Of a stretch of DNA of 64,000 nucleotides, positions 36,654 to 49,858 are shown piece after piece. This DNA is from Patagioenas fasciata. Its lineage: Eukaryota; Chordata; Aves; Columbiformes; Columbidae. How positions within the stretch are numbered: the first letter of the stretch is position 1; the number at the start of each line of letters is the position of its first letter. Below the pieces are notes generated by a model. That model saw only the letters and a program-made list of their open reading frames with translations. It searched no databases and had not been told where the DNA came from. The stretch covers positions 119,333,001-119,397,000 of the forward strand of contig NC_092520.1 of assembly GCF_037038585.1 (NCBI RefSeq), in the 5' to 3' direction. The position numbers and the translations under genes are program-made.

Positions 36654-39600
36654 GTAAGGAGTTGGGTAGTTGTATTGCATTGTGACCTTTCAGGTGCAGA
36701 TCAAGGATGCTTTTAGTCTAAATAGCTGACAAACAGGAGACTGCAGCATCGCTCTTGAGATATATATATAGGTTTTTTGGTTTTGTTGTTTGTGGTGTGG
36801 TGTTTTTTTTTTTTTTGGAGTATGCTGATCTAAACCTGATCTTGAAGAAACACTAGCCTACTTTTAGTTGCAAATACATCTGAATTGTCAGCCCGGTCCC
36901 TTCTGCTTAGAAGCGAGCTGGACTACATATGTATGTTATCTTTGCAGAGAGGCAAAGCACATAGCATGTAGCATTACTGCTATTATAGAAATACAAATTC
37001 TTTATTTAGGCTATTGCTAAACTTGTGTGCCTATGAGCTAGTGGCTTTAAAGCACAGGAGAACTGAAATGAAAGGTGATGGAAATCCAGTTTGTATTTTG
37101 AAGAATTCAGATTAGTTTTTACTGTAGTTGTTTGTGTAATGCATGTAGGCTTCCTTTAAATTTTGTCCTTTTTGAAGGGCGTTAATTTCTTGTTAAAGAT
37201 ATGTGGTTGAAATGGAACTGCTCTTTGTCGAAATATGCCAGTGTTTGGTGAAAATTCTTTTTTGTTTTAGAAGATAGCTGTTCATTTATCAGAGTTGCAT
37301 CATACAGGAATGAGGATACTATAACGTTTTCCCAATTCAGGTCTGAAAATGAAGTGGAAAATACAGAGAAGTGGAGTGGTCTGGGTCAGTTACACTTGTT
37401 TCAGATGAAATGGTTAGCTAGAGTCAGTTCTAGTCTTGTCTGTCATCTTTGCCCTGGATGTTCCATATAGATACCTTGCTTTAAATAATCTTTCCTGGTT
37501 CCTTCTCAGAACTCTGAATTACTTGCTGGGATGGGCCAGCCAGTGTTATTCCTTTCTTACAGATTAATAATAATAATAAAAAAGAAATTAAATGCATCCT
37601 GAGTGGCTTCACCCAGTATTACATGCTGATAGTCTCCATGATTGAGTTCAACTCTTCTTGTGGTTAGACAAGTTTTTTTTTGCCATTCAGAAGGAGTCTT
37701 TTTCCAATATCTTACATCAAACTAAATTGGAATCAGAAGTGTCAGATATAGCCTCAGAGGTTACATTATTTAGTAGGTGTTGTATGTAAATATTATTAAA
37801 TGATAGGGGTATGATTTGGGTAGATTAGTTCTATTTGCATCTTTTATTCTTGCCAAACTAAAATTTTTGATCCAAAGTTAGATATTTTGGCTAATGTTGT
37901 AAATAAATATAGTAGAAACAATTTGAAGATAAGCATATTAAGAAAAACAGAAATATTTTTGTATTTGCTGGAGGCTGGATTCTAGGTTACAAACATGTTG
38001 CTTCAATGATTGTAGAATAGAGGAAAATTTTAGCTGAAAAAGTGGCAATCTTTCTTTGTAACAGCTGATGACTATGCATTGTCTATATTTCTTCTGTATT
38101 ATATGGGTTGAAAAATGTGACTGTTCATGTGATTTGTGAGATTTTTCCTCTTGTCTGTAGTGCCTTTTTACTACATCCCTTTTTTCTGTTTATGTAAACT
38201 TTTGACAGGAAGATTTCAGTTGCTGTCCAGACTTTAAGGATTATTTTCAGCTGATTGTGTATAAGTGCAATGAAATATTTGTCTTTTATGAGACTGTTGT
38301 GTAGTTAATGTGTTCTAATAATTCCTTTTAATAGTAAAAATCTTAATTTATAACACATTTCTATGAATAAGCTCTCTTATAAATAAGAGTTCTTTATGAG
38401 TAATAGCAAGTTAGACTCTAATTGCCAGGGTGCTCCCTTTGTTTTCTTCCAATCATGCTGTAGTCAAAATAATGAGATTAATGAAAGAAGAGAACAGTGA
38501 TCATTTGTGATCTGTAAGACACAAACATCACTTCTCTGGAATCTGAAGGCTAGCCAGGCCTCCTGGGTATAATATAATTTTCTTATTAGGTTAACTGTTT
38601 TTGATATTACGGGGGTTCTTATCACAGAACTCTGTCTGGATGTGTGTTCAGTATTTAAAAAAAATATATGTGTGAATCTTGAATTGCTCCTTTTTAGTGT
38701 ATTAAATGGCAAATGTCTTTGTCAAGGAAATGGGTTTTGGACTTTGAAGAATTTTTCTTTTGCATGTTTGATTATTTTAGCTACTGGTGGACTAGCATGA
38801 CCTAGCTCCATGTGAAATAGCTGTAAATCCTATCACTTTAAGTTCTATGTATACTGAATATGCTGATTGCTTACTCTGTTTTTAATGGCTAACTGTAGAA
38901 GGGCTTTATTGGTCCTCCAGAGACTGTCAGCAGGAATTGAAAAGATGAGCATAGTCCCTAGGAGAGGTTGGAAGAAAGACACACTAATTTATGTGGATTA
39001 ATCAGGCTGACTACAAATTATTGTTTGGAATTGGACCTTGAAACTCTTCACTTTGCATCTACATTTTTAGCTTTTCACTGTACAGCAGTGCAAGAGTGGG
39101 TTGATGAAAGTTCTTGGAGGAAGAAACTGAGTTACAGCGGGTAATTCTTACCTTAGGAGATGTACAGAGATTGATTAATCTTTTTTTTTGTTTTTAAATG
39201 AAGTTCTTTGCTGCTGGAAAACTTGGGGAGTATAGCCAGAATTGGAAGTGAAATGTTTCATTGAGTGCGCTGGTAGTCTCCGAAGTCTGACTTGCTTTTT
39301 TCATTTTTTTCTTTTTTTTTTTTTTTCGGTCATTGTTGCCAGTGAGTTTGCTCTTTAGACTTGATGGCTGTGGCAGTTATTGGGGAGTAAGCCAGTGAAA
39401 TCTCTCTGAAAATCATCAAATTATTTTTTTTTTTAGCTCAAGATATCGTTGCATTAATAATGTAATACATGATATGGTAATACTATGTGCATTACTAAGT
39501 CTATAATATAGTTGTATTAATATAATGACATGTGGATTTTATATGGATTGTGTTTAATCACCTGCATGTGTCACTGTTCCATCTGGTATCCAGGCCGAAT

Positions 39601-41185
39601 GTAAATGTCCTTATTCAGTTTTGGGGTGTTACTGTTAACAGACAAAGCCAGGGTGTTGTAACTTATCATTACTGTTCTTAGGAGAATATCAAAGACAGAA
39701 GTCCTTTTGTAATAGCATTGCACCTCTAGCCTGCAGGATTAACTGAAGTGCTGTGAAATGTTAATGGGAGTATAGCTTGACAATATGTTTTTTGCTTATA
39801 TTAACTTGTCTGAAACTAATCAATATTATTATAGGAAGCCAAAATGCTCTACAAAGACCCAAATGCACCTCACAACTATTCCATGTCTTTTTACTAACTT
39901 TGTAATTAACTGATGTATTATTATATGATTTACAGCTGCTATTATAATTTTGAACTGATTAGAAACATGAGTTTTATTAAAAATCTAAATTCTCTGGTGG
40001 CACGAAGTTGAGAGATTCTATGTTGTCTGAAAGAACACAAGCTGTATAGCAGTTGAAAATTGAGGACAACACAATATCAGGTAACATCAGTAATACAGTA
40101 TACAGTATGTTGGCATATTACATATATCAATATGTGTATAGCATCACCATTAATAAAATAATCTGTGAAGTTGTAAAACAGGTGGGTCGTGTTTAGCATA
40201 GTTGCTAGAAAAGTGTATCACTTAAATTTCCTTTTCTTTTTTTTTTTTTATTAGAATTAATAAATTTAAAAACTTCTGCCTCTTCATGCCTATTACTTGT
40301 AACAAAATCTATATGTAATGAGATATTGTGTTTCAAAAGCCATTTCTGAGGAAGACATCCTTTAAAAAAAAAGGTTTAAAAAATATACAAACAGAAGGGA
40401 AGATGCAAATTGTTTACTTAAACCTAGGTACTCAGTTCACTGAATCAAGCTGTGTTTAATGTAATTCAAATTAAATACATGTACTGTACTACTAATTTAG
40501 AACCTTATGCAGACAACTTCAATTTGTGATGGCTGAATAATGAAAAACTAGAATTGCTGTCAGCTAATGGGATGCGTTTGTCTGTTCAAATGATGTTTAT
40601 TAGTCTGCTGATTTTGGATCCTGTGGAGAACTCTTGTGCTTAATAGCAGGGGTTAGAGGTGAAAAACTTCAGGTGACAGTCAAAGTGCAAGAGCTGTCTG
40701 CAAGAGGAATAAGATGGATTATCATCCATTTTCATGGAGTTGATGGTTGACAGGCTATTGTGTTGTCTTCTTTTGCCACAGAGATGAGTGATCATTTTAA
40801 ATGAAACAGCCACCTGTAAGAGTTGCATTGATCTGAAATCTTATGTTCCCTTCAAAGTTAAATTCAGCATTTGGATTTTCATGAAAATCCCACTCTTCTA
40901 GCATCTGGATCAATGTCTAAATAAATGATGTCTTGCTTATTAAAATCAAGAAGTTAGTGCAAGTTGCTTTCTCTGTTCATTTTGTGTGAATTTTCTTGAT
41001 TTGGTTTTCTGATCTAAAGAAATGAAGGGCTTATATGGAAGTCTTTATAGAAAACTGCACATGACAACTTATAGATTTTCAAAGTAAGTGAAGTTTGCAA
41101 TAGGGATTTTTTAAAAGTATTTTAAAAATGAACTAATGCTGCCCCTCCAAAACAAATTATTTCCATAGGGAAGGGTGAGGACCAT

Positions 41186-41538
41186 ATAGAATCATAGAAT
41201 GGTTTGGGTTGGAAGGGACCTTCAGAGACCATCTAGTCCAACCCCCTGCAATGAGCAGGGACATCTTCAACTAGATCAGGTTGCTCAGAGCCCCATCCAG
41301 CCTGGCCTGGAATGTCTCCAGGGATGGGGCATCTACCACCTCTCTGGGCAGCCTGGGCCAGTGTTTCAGCACCATCACTGTAAACAATTTCTTCCTCATG
41401 TCTCACCTGAATCTTCCCTCTTTTAGTTTAAAACCATTGCCTGCTAAAAAGTCTGTCCCCATCTTTCTTATAGGCCCCTTTTTAGTACTGAAAGGCCACA
41501 ATAAGGTCTCCTTGGAGTCTTCTCTTCTCTAGGCTGAG
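41186..41538 (-). mobile_element. CR1 LINE fragment in HERC2 intron 2
   Basis: It starts with the doubled 3'-terminal motif ATAGAATCATAGAATGG, followed by GGTTTGGGTTGGAAGGGACC and CCATCTAGTCCAACCCCC. It runs about 350 bp towards the ORF2 end (antisense AAGGTCTCCTTGGAG), then stops, indicating 5' truncation. The element is antisense to HERC2. Confidence 0.92.
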
Positions 41539-43663
41539 TGATTCAGCTAGAAATAATAGCATGGGTATTGTATTTTAAATTATTCTAGTATACTTTTGCA
41601 GTATACAATGTTAAATAATACAGTCTGCATATTAATATTGCATTCCATGATTAACTTGTGAAAGAGTCAGCAATGACATCCAATTTCCCTGTAAGATGTC
41701 TAAAACAGATTATGTGGAGTTATAGGTTAGAGAAATTAAATTTAATATTTATGCAAATATTCAGGCTCAAAACAGAACTACTGCTCTGGAAATGGCAAAA
41801 GAGAATTTCTCTTCTGAGGGGATTGCATAGTTTTCTCTCTGTATGACCATTAACTTAAAAACGTTTTGCAACAAATGTAAGAGTGTTAGTGTGTTATTAT
41901 GGGAACACTTCTAGTTTAATATCAGATCTGTTGAAGTAATGTGGGGCCACTGAACTTTCTGTCTTTGCTATCAGAACTTCAGAGGAATATGTTTAGACCT
42001 AATGATGTTTCACCGTGCTTTGCGTAGGTGTGATAAGCAGCTGTGGTTTCAGGGCATGCTTTAGCAGGGAAGGAAGGAAGCTGGGACAAAATACTCAAGA
42101 CAACCATGACAATGAAAAAGGAAACACAAATTGAATGGATTTAAAAAAGCAAAAGCAACAGAGAGGCTTGGGAAAGGACTTACTGTTCTGTGATTTTCTT
42201 CACATTAGTGGGCTGGAAAAGTTTTGTTTTTTTAAAATCTATTTGTGAAGAGAGTTGTTTTTTAATGTAGTCTTTAAAATACAGCCAATGGCTAATGCAG
42301 AAGTAACTGAATGGAATAACAGATTCTCTCCCCCTTCCCTCTGCTGGCAATTATGAGGTGAATATTATTTAAGTGGCTTATATTTTAAATCCATATTGAC
42401 ATTTTGTGATTATGAAGTTTGTTTCTTGGATTTCCAGTGCAGTTATATAATTGTGAATACTACCTGAATCAACCCTTGTCCTTTTGTGTAATTTTCTTTT
42501 CCTGGCTTCATTCTTCTTGAGCTCAAGTTAGCTGTTATTGAGGCTTCTGTGCCTTCTGCAGGAAAGTTTATGAAACCACCTCAAGAATATGATCTGGTGT
42601 ACCATATGGTGTAAGTTTTGTCTGACTTAAACAGTTGACTTTAGAACAAAATCACAGCTGCTGATTATTCATAAAATAACTTACTAGAAGCAAAATCCTA
42701 GTGATGCTTTGAGAAGTTCCAGAAGCTTATTCAGTTGTGGTTGCAAGATTTAATTTTTTTGAAATATAAGGAAATGTTAATACCAATGGCCTATTCTCTG
42801 GAGCTGGTGGGAATGGACAAGAGTTTCACTGCCAGCTCTGTTGGAGGATGGTAACAGCATATGCCAGCAACCAAACTAGATATCCCTTTGACTTTATACT
42901 GTCCAGTATAACATTTAATTAAGTACAGTTTAACTGCAGAGATGAGATTAGCAAAAGATTAGAGTAGGGGCTGTCCAGTTTATAGTAGAGTAGATGTTCA
43001 CTTTGAAGTTGACTTTAGGCCCTTACTTTTTGTCATCTGGGTATGAGAATGTGTGACAAAAGGTGGAAGTAGCCTGGAGTTTGTGAAGGTGAGGTGCATT
43101 GGAGATGAGGATATGTGGCTGTGATCTTACCAGAGAGGAGGTAAGGAGATGCCACGGGAATCCCTTTAAACATTCACAAATGAAGTTACTAAATCATTAG
43201 AGGGAAAGACATCTTCATAAGCGATCTAAGTTAGACTTAAAATGCAGGTGAGTGTTCTTGTACTTGCAACTGCAGGATGTCAGAAACTATGAAGATGCCA
43301 AATGTGTTTTTCTTCTCTTGCCCTGCACTATTGATTGCATTGTGAACTTTCTTTAAAGAGTCAAGTGGAAGAAGATCTGTATTTTTGAAGAAGAGTTGTG
43401 CTTTTTTAAAACATAAACTGAAAAGAGGGGTTTTCCAGATTTGCTCTGAACAAACTTCTAGTTCTTTTTCACCACTCGGGTGTGTTGATAGACTCCTTGC
43501 GAATGACTGAATGCAAGAAGTATCTATGGGAACAAAAGAAGAAAGTAACATGTGCTGGTTAAGATAATCTTAAAACACTGCAGAAATAAAGAAAAACAGG
43601 GTTGTGTAGTCAATGCAGACTTTCTACTATACAGTGGACTTAGTGTTATCTTCAGCTGCTAGT

Positions 43664-44525
43664 TTCACAGAATCACAAATGGATGAGGCTGGAAGGCACT
43701 TCTGGAGTTTGGTTATCTGGTCCAACCTCCCTGCTCAAGCAGCGGCCCTTAAAGCCAGGTGCTGAGGTCCCTGTCCAAATGGCTTTTGAATATCTCCAAG
43801 ATGGAGATGCCACAGCCTCCCTGGGCAACCTGTGCCAATGCTGGGTCACCCTCACAGTAGAAAGTGTTTCATGATGGTCAGAGGGACCCTCCTGTATTTC
43901 AGTTTGTGCCCATTACCTCTGATCCTGCCACTGAGCACCACTGAGCAAAGCTTGGCTCAGTCTTCTTTACATCTTTCTCTTCAGATGTTTATATACATTG
44001 ATGATTTTCTCCCTAAGCCTTACCTTCTTGAGGCTGAACAGTCCCAGCTCTCTCAGCCTTTCTCATAGGAGAGATGTTCCAGTCCCTTAATCATCTTCAT
44101 GGCCCTTCATTGGACTTTCTCCATTATGTCCATGTCTCTTGTACAGGGGAACCTGGAACTGGACCCAGTATTCCAAATGTGGCATCACCTGTGCTGATTA
44201 GAGGGGAAAGATCATCTACCTCGACCTGCTGGCCACACTCCTCCTAATGCAGGCCAAGACACTCATGAACTTTTTTTATGGCAGGGCCACATTGGTGGCT
44301 CATGTTCAACTTGGTGTACACCAGGATTCCCAGGTTCTTTTCTGCAAAGCTTCTTACTAGCTGGGTGACCCAGAGCACGTACTGGTGCTTGGGATTGTTC
44401 CTCCCCAGATGGAAGACTTCACACTTATCCTCAGTGAACTTCATGAGGTTCCTGTCAGCCCATTTCATCAGCCCGTCAAGGCCCCTCTGAATGGTAACAC
44501 TATTTTCTGGTGTATCAGCTACTCC
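43664..44525 (-). mobile_element. CR1 LINE copy, longer, in HERC2 intron 2
   Basis: About 860 bp of antisense CR1. The 3' end is at the left (TCACAGAATCACAAATGG), then CTGGTCCAACCTCCCTGCTC and CCCTGGGCAACCTGTGCC, and on through the RT C-terminal region. The minus-strand frame 44244-44468 encodes a typical CR1 stretch (NLMKFTEDKCEVFHLGRNNP). It differs clearly from the copies at 52647 and 60750, so it is another subfamily or an older copy. The ORF is broken by stops. Confidence 0.9.
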
Positions 44526-46917
44526 TCTTTGTTTCTGCTGGTTAAGTGAAATATTTCTCTTAAAGGGAGTTGTGAATCGTCTGTTATGGTTTTAGAATTT
44601 TGGGATTATGAAAATAAAATTGCTTGAATAATTTATAATTTTAAAACTCAGACTCTTCTTTCACTTTTGGCTGTTGCAGTGGCAATTCGCACTCTTTAAT
44701 ATGCTGCTGAACATTGAATAGATAATTTGTGAACTCGTTACAGTTGAAATTGAGTTGCCCTCAGTTATGACAGATGAATTGGTAGTAAATACTGTTTCTT
44801 AATTATGTCTTCAGCTGTTTGCTTTGATTATTGCTACAAAAAACCTCCAGTGTTCCTTTACTTTCAAACATGTAATTTTTTCCCCCTCCCTCAACACTTA
44901 TACCACTGGCGAAATGTTAACTACAACCTGAATAAAAGCAAAATTGTTTATCTGAAGGCTGCTTATGGTGTATGTTTCCACATGAGATACTTGAAGTGGG
45001 GGAACTCTCTCTGACATATAATCTTGGTGGTTGCTCTATCTTTATGCAACATACCAAGAAAATGACTGATAAGCATTTGAACACCAAACCCAAGGCAGAA
45101 GAAATTTTGTTTACTTTTTTAGTTGCTTTGAAGACTTGAGTGAACTCTGTGCCATGTGAAGGTATTAAGGTTAAAATGGAGGAAACAATTCTTGACTCTG
45201 CACCAATGCTTACAAAAATAGTAAGTCTTCTGAAATAAAACAATACCATGTTCTGAAGAACTTTGAATTCAAAGCCTGTAGGCCTTTAGGTTGTAAGCTT
45301 AAGGGTTGTGAGAATCATTTTCCATACCAAGGTGACCTGAGAATGTAAAATGAAATGTATGAAAAGACAATTTGTCAAACAGAATTCTTGACTTTGTGAA
45401 AACCATAATTTATTATGCAAGCTATGTGGAGGGTGGTCTCACTATTTTTCAAGCTTTTAGCCTAGGCTAACATTCAGCAGGTGAATTTTTACAACAAAAA
45501 GCAAACAATGACAAAAACCCCCAACCCAACAAACTTTCTTGACAAAAAAGCCAAAAAATAGTGAAACAATTGTGTTTAGTTATTTTTGCAAGAAAAAAAA
45601 ATAGTGAAAAATCAATTTCTTAAGTGCCCCAGTAAAGTATGTGACCACATCTAATGGAGAAAGTGAATGCCATTTATTTTTGAAATATTTATAGACTGAG
45701 AATGGTGTAAGAAATTCAGTCAGTAGTGATTTTTTTTTTTTCCATTGTTAAAATACTACTTTACTTCAGACTATTCAATTTTTTTTTTTTTTTTTTTAAA
45801 TTAAGTTCTATGTAAAGCATTTAGCAGAATGTGGAATCTTTGCAAAAGCTTTATGTGCTTTGTACTCTGAAGAACAGGGACCTTACCTTTCAGTACAGCA
45901 TGGTCACAGTGCGATTCTAGTGCTGTGCAACTGATAAATGACAGATAAGTTGAATAATGTCTAGCTCATGCTGTGTGATTCTTTTCATTCTCATTCTCCT
46001 GAGGTCAAGAAATAGCAAGTGACAAATATGTACAGTGTGTCAGCTCATACTTTATGCTGAAAGAAGAAGGATTGAAATAGTTGATGTGTGTTGAATTGGA
46101 TTTCTGAAGTATGCAACATGAAGTCAGAAACTTACATGGTAATTCAGTGTGTTACAGTGGTGTCAAAACATGCAGCTGGTCTTTAGTTCTTCACCTTAAC
46201 TGAGGTTAGCTAGATCAGCAAATGACTTCCCTGCTGGTGGTTGTGACTCTTAAAATCTGTAATTTTTAATAATTAAGATATCTTTAGCAAATAGTTTGAA
46301 ATAAAGTGTAAGTGGACTTCTGTGTATAACAGTAGATATTTTATAGCAGTTGTGTAAGGGACATCTTTGTGGTACTCAAAACACTTTGGATTTGAATAGG
46401 AGTTACATAACACAAAGGTGCTTCTAAATAAGTCTTCAGCAGTTGTTTGTGGTGTTTTTTTTTGATTTTTTTTTTTTTTTAATGTTTTTTTAATGTCTCC
46501 ACTGCACTGCTTCGATATGCTAATGGTATTCTGTTTTTCAGGTTCATGTCCTCCCCCCCCTCCCTTATGCTGTACGGTTGAAAATTATAGCCTGATTATT
46601 ACGGAATTCGCTTGGGATGTTGACACCTGCTTTGCAGCATTTTACAAAGCAGAGAATGGCAGTATAAGACAAGCCATGGTTGTTAAATTTCTTCAATGGA
46701 GGTCCAAACTGATAAATCATTAGGTGACTCGTGTTACAGCTGGTGCTTTCCAGCTAGCACAGATCTGCCATGTGTTCCAACGGGAGCGTTTGTCGTGTTG
46801 CACACATAGCGTGTTGGGAAATGACCTGACCTGAGACTGAGGCGACCCCTCACTCTTCCCCAAGGCGCAGCTGGGTTTAGTCTTGATCGGGTCCATAATC
46901 TGATTCACCAGATGATC

Positions 46918-46929
46918 ACACACGTGTGT
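46918..46929. promoter_or_regulatory. 12-bp palindrome with CACGTG E-box core in HERC2 intron 2
   Basis: ACACACGTGTGT is a perfect 12-base palindrome centred on CACGTG, a site for bHLH factors such as USF and MYC/MAX. It lies in a locally CpG-richer patch. Function is unproven. Confidence 0.45.
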
Positions 46930-47543
46930 TAGTCTGTGTGTGAGAGGAGGCGTTGTAGCAGCTGGAAGGAAGAGGGGGGGCTGTCAGAGATGCTTTGCAC
47001 ACCAAGACTAGCTTAAACTGGTTAAATAAGCTTATGAATCTGTGCCTTGATGTCGTGTGTTCTGGTTGAGTGCTCAGCTCTTCAGTTGCTGTTTGGAGAG
47101 GGGACTGTAGTGACTTTCTTCATGATTTCTTGTTTTGTGACTTCATGCAACTTGACTTTATTTAGATATCTTTCCTGAAGACAAAAAGAACACCCTCACC
47201 CATGTCCCCCTGGATTATTGTATGATGTCATCTTGAATGTGTGGATAGTTCTGAGGTGACCCAAGACATGCTTTTGATGAGAATTTTTCACTGAAAGAAA
47301 GTGCATCTTGCTATATTTGAACCTATTTAAAAGTTACCATTTTGAGCTTTTAAGAGAATCAGAGAACCTGAAGATCGTTTAAATCCCTATGACACATGCA
47401 GTCACACTCTGAATATACCAGTAAAGTGATACATGTGTTTTCTGGGGCAAAATATAAAATCCGATGTATTTTAAATGTTAGTTTGAGTTGGCTTGAGAGA
47501 AAACTGTTGTGTGTAACTATATATAATGTATTGATTTTAACAG

Positions 47544-47658
47544 CTCGCTTTTACACGAGATGGACTATGTGGCTTGTGGAATGAAATGGTGAAAGATGGG
47601 GAGATTGTATATCCTGGAACAGAGTTAACTCAAAGTGGTGAACTACCTCCAAGAAAAG
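47544..47658 (+). CDS. HERC2: HERC2 exon 3
   Basis: The exon encodes residues 25-62 plus one base: LAFTRDGLCGLWNEMVKDGE, then IVYPGTELTQSGELPPRK. It is nearly identical to mammalian HERC2; the variable positions are in the GTELTQSGE segment. The acceptor is AG at 47542-47543 after TTGATTTTAACAG, and the donor is GTATGG from 47659. The exon leaves one base (G) to be completed by exon 4, giving a phase-1 intron. The exact frame fit with both neighbours is strong evidence that it is genuine. Confidence 0.95.
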
Positions 47659-47860
47659 GTATGGCTATTTAACTTATTATTATTTTTTATTAAACTGATT
47701 ATTATTTTTTTTAATCTTGCTGATGAAAATGGAATCGATTTCTCATACTGTCACAAAACTTGGTTTATCACCACCTGTCTATACAATTTGCAGGTGTTCA
47801 TGTTTTGAATTAAATACAATTGAAACTGATTTCTCAAAAGTGTAAAGAAAGATTGTCTTC

Positions 47861-47934
47861 AGCCTTCAAATAAAGGCTTAAATCTGTTCCAACCTTAAGC
47901 CTACAAATGAAGGCTTAAATCTGTTCTAGCCTTT
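47861..47934. repeat. 37-bp tandem duplication
   Basis: Two adjacent 37-base units (47861-47897 and 47898-47934), both containing AAGGCTTAAATCTGTTC, differ at about five positions. They lie about 200 bp downstream of HERC2 exon 3. Confidence 0.85.
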
Positions 47935-49630
47935 TGAAATTAAACTTCATAGCTAGGCATGTTGTTATGAGAGAGGCTTGCCAGTGTCCTTTTGTTTGGT
48001 ATGCTTAGTCTGTTTACAGTTGAATCCTTTGTTTAAGGGAAGTGGACTGAGGAATGGGGTAGAGCTGATACTGCTATTTCTAATTTTGTTTACAATCTTA
48101 ACAAAGTGGCTGAAAGGTCAGCTGAAAAACTGTCCACAATTTGAGAATGTAGTGCTTTTTTTTTTGGTCTCCTGGTTTACTTGAGAGTAGTCCATACACC
48201 ACTAATCTTTCAAATAGCAGCATAATGCATCTATTTAGAGAGATTATTTTGGTGGTGGATGTGGATTTTGTGGGTTTTGTTTTGTGATGGGTTTTGTCAA
48301 AATAGAGTGATTCTGCACTTGCACTTTTTTCCTCTGCTGATTGTGGTGCTCTTTTGACTCCTCATTAAACAGACTAACTTGGTCAAAGAAGGAAAAGGTT
48401 TATGTTTCCTAATCTGTCTGAAATGGGCTCACCAAATGGTCAGATAGGTCTTGCCAGTAATTCATGTGACCCCCAAATAAGTGAGACTGTCTAGGAGAAG
48501 GCCAGAAATACTGCCTTTGGTAGCAGTGAACTATTATTTTAGCTTCTGTTGCTTACTGTATTGTACTGTTGGGTAGGTATTATATAGCACAGATTGCATC
48601 TGTTCCTTTTCACAACTGGAGTGTCTAGCTTCATCTACATAGGTACTGCTAAAACACCTGTCTCTTGAAAAGCTACAGTAATTTAAAAGTTTGAATATAG
48701 CTTTTTCAGGCTCTTAACTTTTGGAATTCATGTACAAATTATCTTTCAGTGAAGTTAGCCTTCATAAATGGTATTGTACTGGCCTGCAGGAGTGGTAAAA
48801 TATAAACATCTTGCTTACTAAACTTGAGCTTTGAGAAGATATGGCTAACCAAAGCTATTTTTGGTCAGTGTTCATCACATTGTATATTTGATTCCATTAG
48901 GCAGTAGTGAGTCTTGGAACCAGAAAAACTGGTGGTGAGTTTGCACCTCTGAACTTGCAGCTCAAATTGACTTCCATTAAATTAAAATCTAGAGTATTTC
49001 AGTCTGTTGGCAGTTACTTTTTTTTGCATAAGTGATCTAGAAATGTAGTTTAAGAGGCAAGGTAAAGGTACATACTAGTAATGAGATTTATATTAGGGCT
49101 TATATTAAAAGCAATATATTTTAGTCTCCATATTGAGATTCTGCTGCTATATTGACTATTTTGGAGATAAAGAAGAGACATTGCTGTAAGTAGAACAACT
49201 TATTTAGCGTGTTTTGAGCACTTTATGCTCATCTGTTGCACCTGCTTTTTCTTCACTAGTGCTGTAGCTCTGGTGCTGACTGGGCTATCAGGGGATATCA
49301 GTGGTGACAAGAGACTGAAAGAATACACTATTCATAGCAAAAAGCATTCATTTTCTCTCTAGGAAGAATATGCAAATAGTGTATTTTTTTTCCACTGTTA
49401 GTGAGAACATTTGGTTAAGAATAACCTCTTTGTTTTTTCTCCTTGGCGCTTTCAGAAGAACGGGTTTGATAAATGTGTTCAGCAGAGTGTATTTACATGT
49501 TTCCAAGTGTCATCTGAGGACACAGCTGTGACAGTAGTGATGTCCAAATACAGGTGCACTTGCCACATGGTGTGTACTTTAAAGATAATCAGGCTGCCCT
49601 CAGGAAATTTGGATCAGATTAATATCTTGT

Positions 49631-49858
49631 ATAGAATCATAGAATGTCCTGAGTTGGAAGGGACCCACAGAGATCACCGAGTCCAACTCCTGTCCCTGCA
49701 TATGACAACCCCACAATTCACACCATGTGTCTGAGGGTGTTGTCCAGTCTCTTCTTGAACACTGTCAGGCTTGGGGCCGTGACACCTCCCTGGGGGGCCT
49801 GTTCCAGTGCTTCACCACCCTCCTAAACCTCCCCTGGCACATATTCCAGCTACTAGAA
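49631..49858 (-). mobile_element. CR1 LINE fragment (F-like) in HERC2 intron 3
   Basis: It begins ATAGAATCATAGAATGTCCT and continues GAGTTGGAAGGGACCCACAG and ATCACCGAGTCCAACTCCTG. The GTCC(T/C)GAGTTGGAAGGGACCC version of the 3' end is, from memory, typical of the CR1-F/B group. About 230 bp remain, with no coding potential. Confidence 0.88.

Larger units (their letters stand above)
36654..47543 (+). other. HERC2: HERC2 intron 2
   Basis: A 10.9-kb phase-0 intron. Soon after the donor it contains a TA run and a G/T-only tract of about 50 bases (36771-36819). Poly-T tracts lie near 39300, 40240, 45730, 45780 and 46455. Two antisense CR1 copies (41186 and 43664) and a locally CpG-rich patch near 46590-46960 are annotated or discussed separately. 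The rest shows no recognisable gene. Confidence 0.8.

Noticed and set aside
36483..36716. A 77-codon plus-strand frame through HERC2 exon 2 as a stand-alone gene
   Set aside because: Its central part is in the HERC2 exon 2 frame, but the sequence before 36582 and after 36653 is UTR and intron; splice sites and homology define the real exon.
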